Source: an uncultured Desulfobulbaceae bacterium
GTDB lineage: Bacteria > Desulfobacterota > Desulfobulbia > Desulfobulbales > Desulfobulbaceae
Assembly: GCA_945787305.1 (NCBI GenBank)
Contig: CALZIH010000204.1
Location: forward strand, 1-9,308
Reading direction: 5' to 3'
DNA length: 9,308 bases
Part shown: in pieces, positions 5,945 to 9,308 of the stretch
Layout: each line of letters starts with the position of its first letter
Numbering within the stretch: the first letter of the stretch is position 1
Position numbers and translations under genes: made by a program
Notes under the pieces: generated by a model
Told to the model about the DNA's origin: nothing
Seen by the model: only the letters and a program-made list of their open reading frames with translations
Databases searched by the model: none

Positions 5945-6718
5945 ATGGAAGTCGAAACGTTTTTACTGGCAGCTATTCAATCAAGTTTTTTGTTAGGCCT
6001 CCTTCACGGTGTAAACCCGTGCGGGCACTCGTGGCTTGTTCTGGCCCCGTTCGTAACTGGCGAGAAAAGAGGATCCCAAGTATCATTGCTCACCGCCATG
6101 TTTTTAGGTGGTACTGCTGTCGCCTGTTTATTTATCGGCGCAAGTTTAGGCGCTGTATCGCAGATAATACCTGCATCTATGGGCAACTGGGTTGAAGTAA
6201 TAACGTCCGTTATTCTCATAATAATCGGACTGTTATTGCTGTATGACCCACACCTGTTGCATAATCATGACCACGATCACGATCACGAGCATGAGCATGA
6301 GCACCATGAGCATGAATATTCAAATAGTTGTCACTGTAGCCATGAACACCATGATCATCCACACAGCCATGATCAAAGTGTTATGGGTCGGATCAAGCAT
6401 TTGACGAGAAACAAAAAGTTCCTCCCTCCAGCATTGTTTGTGATCGGTTTCGTTAATATGATTGTCCCTTGCCCAACAGCTGCAGTCATGTATACTTACG
6501 CTTTGAGTGCTGGGAGTGTATGGAATGCAACAGTTGTTTTTGGGGCATACGCAGTGTCAACAGCTATAGCGGTCGGCGCTGTAATTTACTTAATTTTCAG
6601 AGCAACAAAGATGGCGCATAGTCTGCAAAAAGAATGGGTTGAACCGTTCATCATGAGGTTCGCTGGTGTCATAATAATTGTTTTTTCAGGGTATGGAATG
6701 TATCAGGCTGTAGTATAA
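5945..6718 (+). CDS. NicO/RcnA-like metal permease with His-rich loop
   Basis: This is a predicted inner-membrane permease, 257 aa, most like the NicO (nickel/cobalt) family in the LysE/RcnA-like fold. Hydrophobic segments lie near 6-25, 46-70, 82-101, 160-180, 190-217 and 236-256. The first carries GLLHGVNPCGHSWL (18-31, with His21, Cys26 and His28), at the place where RcnA-type proteins have a HG/PGH metal motif. The fourth carries VPCPTA (174-179), as in the second NicO half. Between them, residues 103-142 hold 18 histidines plus Cys129 and Cys131, a probable cytoplasmic metal-binding loop. The start at 5945 has AGGAG 10 nt upstream. An ATG at 5938 is in another frame and too close to that site. 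The marR gene follows after 22 bp. Metal, probably Ni, Co or Zn, and direction (efflux by analogy with RcnA) are inferred and not shown by sequence. Confidence 0.75.
   Translation: MEVETFLLAAIQSSFLLGLLHGVNPCGHSWLVLAPFVTGEKRGSQVSLLTAMFLGGTAVACLFIGASLGAVSQIIPASMGNWVEVITSVILIIIGLLLLYDPHLLHNHDHDHDHEHEHEHHEHEYSNSCHCSHEHHDHPHSHDQSVMGRIKHLTRNKKFLPPALFVIGFVNMIVPCPTAAVMYTYALSAGSVWNATVVFGAYAVSTAIAVGAVIYLIFRATKMAHSLQKEWVEPFIMRFAGVIIIVFSGYGMYQAVV
6251..6370 (+). repeat. His-codon-rich segment with hexanucleotide repeats
   Basis: This segment encodes residues 103-142 of the permease. Within it, about 6262-6317 is built of degenerate hexamers of the type GA(C/T)CAC and GAGCAT, encoding Asp-His and Glu-His dipeptides. 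Being multiples of three, copy changes would lengthen or shorten the loop without breaking the frame. Confidence 0.6.
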
Positions 6719-6740
6719 CCTTGACATATAAATTGACTTT

Positions 6741-7154
6741 ATGAGCATCGAAACACTTTCAGGTCAGTTAATTGAACTGTATGATAAAATTTCATCGTGG
6801 GAGCATTCTGTCGTCAAAGATAGCGGACTAACACCAGCACAGATGCACACGATTGAAGTTATTGGACACAAGAAAAATCTGCGTATGAAAGAGCTAGCTG
6901 AAAAGCTCGGTGTTACAACAGGAACACTTACTATTGCAGTAGATAGGCTGGAAAAGTTAGATCTTGTGGCAAGAAAACCTCACGACACAGACCGAAGATC
7001 ATACTTTGTTATTCTTACGGATAAAGGCGAGATGATGTTTGAAGAACATCACCGCTTTCATGAAGCTTTTACAAGTGAAATCTCCACAGGGCTAACCAAC
7101 GCAGAGGTTGAAACCTTTTCTAAGCTTCTCGGAAAAATTCTGAATAAAATGTGA
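6741..7154 (+). CDS. MarR-family regulator, AdcR-like metal sensor
   Basis: This is a winged-helix transcription factor of 137 aa, a normal MarR length. The dimer helix is about 1-20. The DNA-binding part spans about 47-96, with KELAEKLGVTTGTLTIAVDRLEKL (50-73) as the helix-turn-helix and DTDRRSYFVILTDKG (82-96) as the wing. His36, His103 and His107 fall where the zinc sensor AdcR of streptococci has ligands His42, His108 and His112: LTPAQMH matches LTNTQEH, and EEHHRFHE matches EEHHHHHE. Glu21 or His22 could supply the fourth ligand. So a metal-responsive repressor is more likely than a drug or phenol sensor. It shares the promoter at 5884-5911 with the permease 22 bp upstream and probably regulates it. 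There is no clear Shine-Dalgarno before the ATG, so translation may be coupled. The alignment to AdcR is from memory, not computed. Confidence 0.85.
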   Translation: MSIETLSGQLIELYDKISSWEHSVVKDSGLTPAQMHTIEVIGHKKNLRMKELAEKLGVTTGTLTIAVDRLEKLDLVARKPHDTDRRSYFVILTDKGEMMFEEHHRFHEAFTSEISTGLTNAEVETFSKLLGKILNKM

Positions 7155-7353
7155 TTCTTCTCTTAAAATTCTTGCAAGATCTGCGGACTAACAAGGGATA
7201 TTTAGGGTCACAGTGTTGCAGAATGGTGTCGTTCTTTACCACTTTCATACTGCTACACTCGCTAAACCTGACGCTGGACGTTTGAGGAATGCACAGCTGA
7301 AGAGGCAGAAAAGTACCACCTCTCTATTCGTTACAACAGGTAATAAAGGGTTG

Positions 7354-8406
7354 TTATTTGTCTGGAAAAAGGTCGATGAATTCTCCATACCCTTTGTTGT
7401 CCAGCTCCTCAACGGGAATAAATCGAAGCGACGCCGAGTTGATGCAATACCGAAGACCGGCGGGCGCAGGGCCATCAGTAAAAACATGGCCAAGGTGGGA
7501 GTCCGCTCCGCCACTGCGGACCTCTACCCGTTTCATGAATAGCGAATTGTCCTCCAGCTCGACAACATTTTCGGCAACCAGGGGCCTTGTAAAACTTGGC
7601 CAGCCGGTTTTCGAATCATATTTGTCCCGTGAACTGAACAACGGTTCTCCCGAAACAATATCAACATAAATGCCGGATTGCTTGTTGTCCCAATATTCAT
7701 TTTGAAAAGCAGGTTCGGTGCCGTCTTTCTGGGTCACTTTATACTGCAGCGGTGTGAGCCGTTTTTTTAGTTCAGCTTTACTCATTTTTTGTGAACCTCC
7801 GTTTGTACCCCAGATTTTTTCAAGAAAGGTATCGCGCCCAGAGCGTGAACGGTAAAACTTATAACGGAGTGGGCTTTTTTTATAGTAATCCTGGTGGTAT
7901 TCCTCGGCGCGGTAAAATGGTTGCGCCGGCAGTACAGGTGTTACTATATCTTTTTCATAGATTTTTCTGTTCTCCAGCCTTTGCCGTGAATCTTCAGCAA
8001 GCTGTTTCTGCTCCGGGGTGTGGTAATATATCGCGGTGGAATATTCTTTCCCCCGGTCGACAAACTGGCCGTCCGGGTCCGTAGGGTCGATCTGTCTCCA
8101 GAATACATCGAGCAGTTGCGTGTAGGTTACCTTGCTCGGATCATATGCAATCTGCACGGCCTCGATATGTCCTCCGGCAGCGTAATTTTTATAATTTGGA
8201 TTTGTAGTCGAACCTGCCGTGTAACCGGAAACAACATCAAGAACGCCTTCAAGCTGTTCAAACGGTTTTTCCATACACCAGAAGCAGCCTCCTGCAAAGG
8301 TGGCCTGAGCAAGTTTTCTGTTATCCTGCATGGTTTCTGCCGGAGCAAGAGAAGAAAAGATGAGCATGCAGGAAAGAATCAATAATAAGATACGTGGATG
8401 GTTCAT
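7354..8406 (-). CDS. msrAB: Exported MsrA-MsrB methionine sulfoxide reductase
   Basis: This bifunctional periplasmic enzyme of 350 aa reduces both epimers of methionine sulfoxide and so repairs oxidised envelope proteins. Residues 1-23 are a signal peptide (likely APA/ET). The MsrA domain (about 33-190) has GCFWCME with catalytic Cys41, plus DPTDPDGQFVDRGKEY (about 107-122) and the RAEEYHQDYY region. The MsrB domain (about 208-335) has TGWPSFTRP, DSHLGHVF and RYCINSASLRF with catalytic Cys321. It lacks the zinc cysteines of many MsrBs, as in the Neisseria PilB type, but has no N-terminal thioredoxin domain. The mature protein has only Cys41, Cys44 and Cys321, so MsrB has no obvious resolving cysteine. 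The ATG at 8406 has GGGAG 7 nt upstream. It follows the Spondin_N gene by 96 bp in the same direction, probably as one transcript. It ends facing marR, with no convincing terminator in 7155-7353. Confidence 0.95.
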   Translation of the reverse strand: MNHPRILLLILSCMLIFSSLAPAETMQDNRKLAQATFAGGCFWCMEKPFEQLEGVLDVVSGYTAGSTTNPNYKNYAAGGHIEAVQIAYDPSKVTYTQLLDVFWRQIDPTDPDGQFVDRGKEYSTAIYYHTPEQKQLAEDSRQRLENRKIYEKDIVTPVLPAQPFYRAEEYHQDYYKKSPLRYKFYRSRSGRDTFLEKIWGTNGGSQKMSKAELKKRLTPLQYKVTQKDGTEPAFQNEYWDNKQSGIYVDIVSGEPLFSSRDKYDSKTGWPSFTRPLVAENVVELEDNSLFMKRVEVRSGGADSHLGHVFTDGPAPAGLRYCINSASLRFIPVEELDNKGYGEFIDLFPDK

Positions 8407-8419
8407 ACTCTCACTCCCT

Positions 8420-8458
8420 GGGAAGCAGGGTTCTGGATACGGCTCAGGCCCGCTTCCC
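8420..8458 (-). promoter_or_regulatory. Intergenic hairpin just before msrAB
   Basis: GGGAAGC (8420-8426) and GCTTCCC (8452-8458) are perfect 7-bp arms, extended by two more pairs after one mismatch. The stem ends next to the AGGGAG ribosome-binding site of msrAB, and the CCC of its 3' arm could also pair with that site. It could tune msrAB translation or the relative level of the two genes. No U run follows. Confidence 0.4.
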
Positions 8459-8502
8459 GTAAAAAAGTCGTCTACATAAAGTCGATGATGCTTTCTCTTT
8501 TG

Positions 8503-9180
8503 CTACTTCGTGTCGCAGCGGACAATTCTGCTGGTAATTTTAGCCGCTGGATTTCTCCAATCCAGATTTTCCGGTTCAGGGAGATCGCCTATGCCATGGA
8601 TTCCTGCGTGGATATGGACAAATCCTTCACCGTCTTCCATGTTATACCCTTCGCCTCCCGGGCCTGGAATGTGGTCAACCAGCTCGTCATTGTCTTCGGT
8701 GCCGGCATCATATACAGGAGCCATGCGTGTTCCTCGTCTGGCCTGAACATTATTGAGGGCAATAAAGCCATCGTTGGTGATTGCCAGCATGGACGCCAGG
8801 CTCATACGATTATACTGTCTACTGGCGGGAACCTGTACGGTGACGCTCTCACCGGCGCCAAACGGCCCACCTTCGGAAACGGCAACCGCGCCGACTCGAT
8901 GATGCATGGCGCTAAGCACATCAGCCAAAGGAGCCGCATCACCGCTTTCCGCCAACTGTTCCAGTTCCTCACTTGCCGGTTCCCCTGCAGTAAACAATGT
9001 AACGCCGTTTTTATGGGTTGCAACCAGAACAGGCGTAAAAACCTGGCCACGGGTCATGTTGGTGATCGTGACGTCGTAACAGAGCTTACGATCCTTTGCC
9101 AGGGCAACGCCTGCTGCAACGCTCATGATCAAGCCGGTTACTGCAATAGATACCAGAGACAGGGTTGTGATCTTTTTCAT
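8503..9180 (-). CDS. Exported Spondin_N-domain protein
   Basis: This is a secreted or periplasmic protein of 225 aa with unknown cellular role. Residues 1-28 are a signal peptide ending ALA/KD. The mature part matches the Spondin_N fold as found in bacteria: YDVTITNMTRGQVFTPVLVATH (35-56), an acidic helix GEPASEELEQLAESGD (about 66-81), LADVLSA, then TVQVP and SLASMLAITNDGFIALN. A His- and Gly-rich end carries HIHAGIHGIGDL. Only two cysteines remain in the mature protein, Cys34 and Cys222 near the two ends, which could form a disulfide. The ATG at 9180 is preceded by AAAGGTG with 5 nt spacing. msrAB follows 96 bp downstream on the same strand. An open frame of 281 codons lies antisense (8398-9243) but has no protein-like features. 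The fold call is by recognition of the motif pattern. Confidence 0.8.
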   Translation of the reverse strand: MKKITTLSLVSIAVTGLIMSVAAGVALAKDRKLCYDVTITNMTRGQVFTPVLVATHKNGVTLFTAGEPASEELEQLAESGDAAPLADVLSAMHHRVGAVAVSEGGPFGAGESVTVQVPASRQYNRMSLASMLAITNDGFIALNNVQARRGTRMAPVYDAGTEDNDELVDHIPGPGGEGYNMEDGEGFVHIHAGIHGIGDLPEPENLDWRNPAAKITSRIVRCDTK

Positions 9181-9211
9181 TTGCGCACCTTTTTTGCTTT
9201 GATTGTCGGTG

Positions 9212-9297
9212 TCGTAAAAAGCCTCGCCATCGATGGTCGTTAAACCGGAATCTTTTGAATTTCGTTTTGTATAACAGGCGTATGTGGCTTTTTACGA
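9212..9297. repeat. 12-bp inverted repeat upstream of Spondin_N gene
   Basis: TCGTAAAAAGCC (9212-9223) is repeated in perfect inversion as GGCTTTTTACGA (9286-9297), 62 bp apart, with a perfect 10-bp palindrome CCATCGATGG (9227-9236) between them. The arms flank the likely promoter area. It may be a dispersed palindromic repeat, a regulator site pair or a long leader stem. Confidence 0.55.
9268..9276 (-). promoter_or_regulatory. Possible extended -10 of Spondin_N-msrAB
   Basis: The minus strand reads TGT TATACA, an extended -10 motif, between the arms of the 12-bp inverted repeat and about 90 bp before the ATG. No convincing -35 box accompanies it, so this is weak. Confidence 0.25.
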
Positions 9298-9308
9298 GTC
9301 CATCTTGA

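Noticed and set aside
5938..6195. Alternative ATG at 5938 opening an 85-codon frame over the NicO-like gene
   Set aside because: The AGGAG is too close to this ATG, and the peptide is Arg/Cys-rich with no family resemblance. The frame from 5945 gives a clear membrane protein.
6251..6370. CRISPR-like or tandem repeat array
   Set aside because: The repeats are six-base codon pairs inside a coding region and encode a His-rich loop; there are no spacers.
7213..7542. Plus-strand frame of 109 codons entering the 3' end of msrAB
   Set aside because: Two thirds overlaps msrAB in antisense, there is no Shine-Dalgarno site and the composition is not protein-like. The 7155-7353 spacer shows no gene.
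8398..9243. Plus-strand open frame of 281 codons antisense to the Spondin_N gene
   Set aside because: It has no recognisable domain, signal or ribosome-binding site. The opposite strand has a signal peptide, a Shine-Dalgarno site and a known fold, so this is a shadow.

Overview
The window looks like a chromosomal accessory stretch from a Gram-negative bacterium. Exported proteins with Sec signal peptides, a periplasmic iron-binding protein and inner-membrane ABC permeases support this. The mix of an FbpA/FutA-type iron transporter, a NicO-type permease, an exported MsrA-MsrB fusion and a Spondin_N protein would suit a marine or sediment proteobacterium or desulfobacterotan, but that placement is a guess.

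Layout. (1) Positions 1-1871 are an apparently complete insertion sequence. It has imperfect 20-bp terminal inverted repeats (17/20 matches) and one DDE transposase on the minus strand with a near-consensus promoter. A rho-independent-type terminator near the left end points inward. (2) Positions 1931-5635 (minus) are a ferric-iron ABC operon in the order substrate-binding protein, permease, ATPase. The permease, normally one protein of about 540 aa, is split by a one-base frameshift near 3875-3890. (3) Positions 5636-5944 are a 309-bp divergent regulatory region with a promoter candidate on each strand and several palindromes. (4) Positions 5945-7154 (plus) hold a NicO/RcnA-like permease with a histidine-rich loop, followed by a MarR-family regulator whose histidines match the zinc ligands of AdcR. 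(5) Positions 7155-7353 are a short convergent spacer in which I see no gene. (6) Positions 7354-9180 (minus) hold an exported Spondin_N-domain protein followed by an exported MsrA-MsrB fusion, with a hairpin between them. (7) Positions 9181-9308 are the upstream region of the Spondin_N gene and contain a 12-bp perfect inverted repeat.

How the genes may work together. The centre of the window is a back-to-back metal-transport locus: iron import on one side, and on the other a His-rich metal permease with its own probable metal-sensing repressor. A 13-bp palindrome overlaps the -35 box of the permease-marR promoter and is a natural operator candidate for that repressor. The right-hand pair looks like an envelope maintenance unit in which a periplasmic methionine sulfoxide reductase is made with a small exported protein of unknown role. 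The most checkable oddities are the broken iron permease (with an in-frame U UUU UUC slippery heptamer just before the break), the AdcR-like ligand set in a MarR protein next to a NicO permease, and the cysteine-poor MsrAB.
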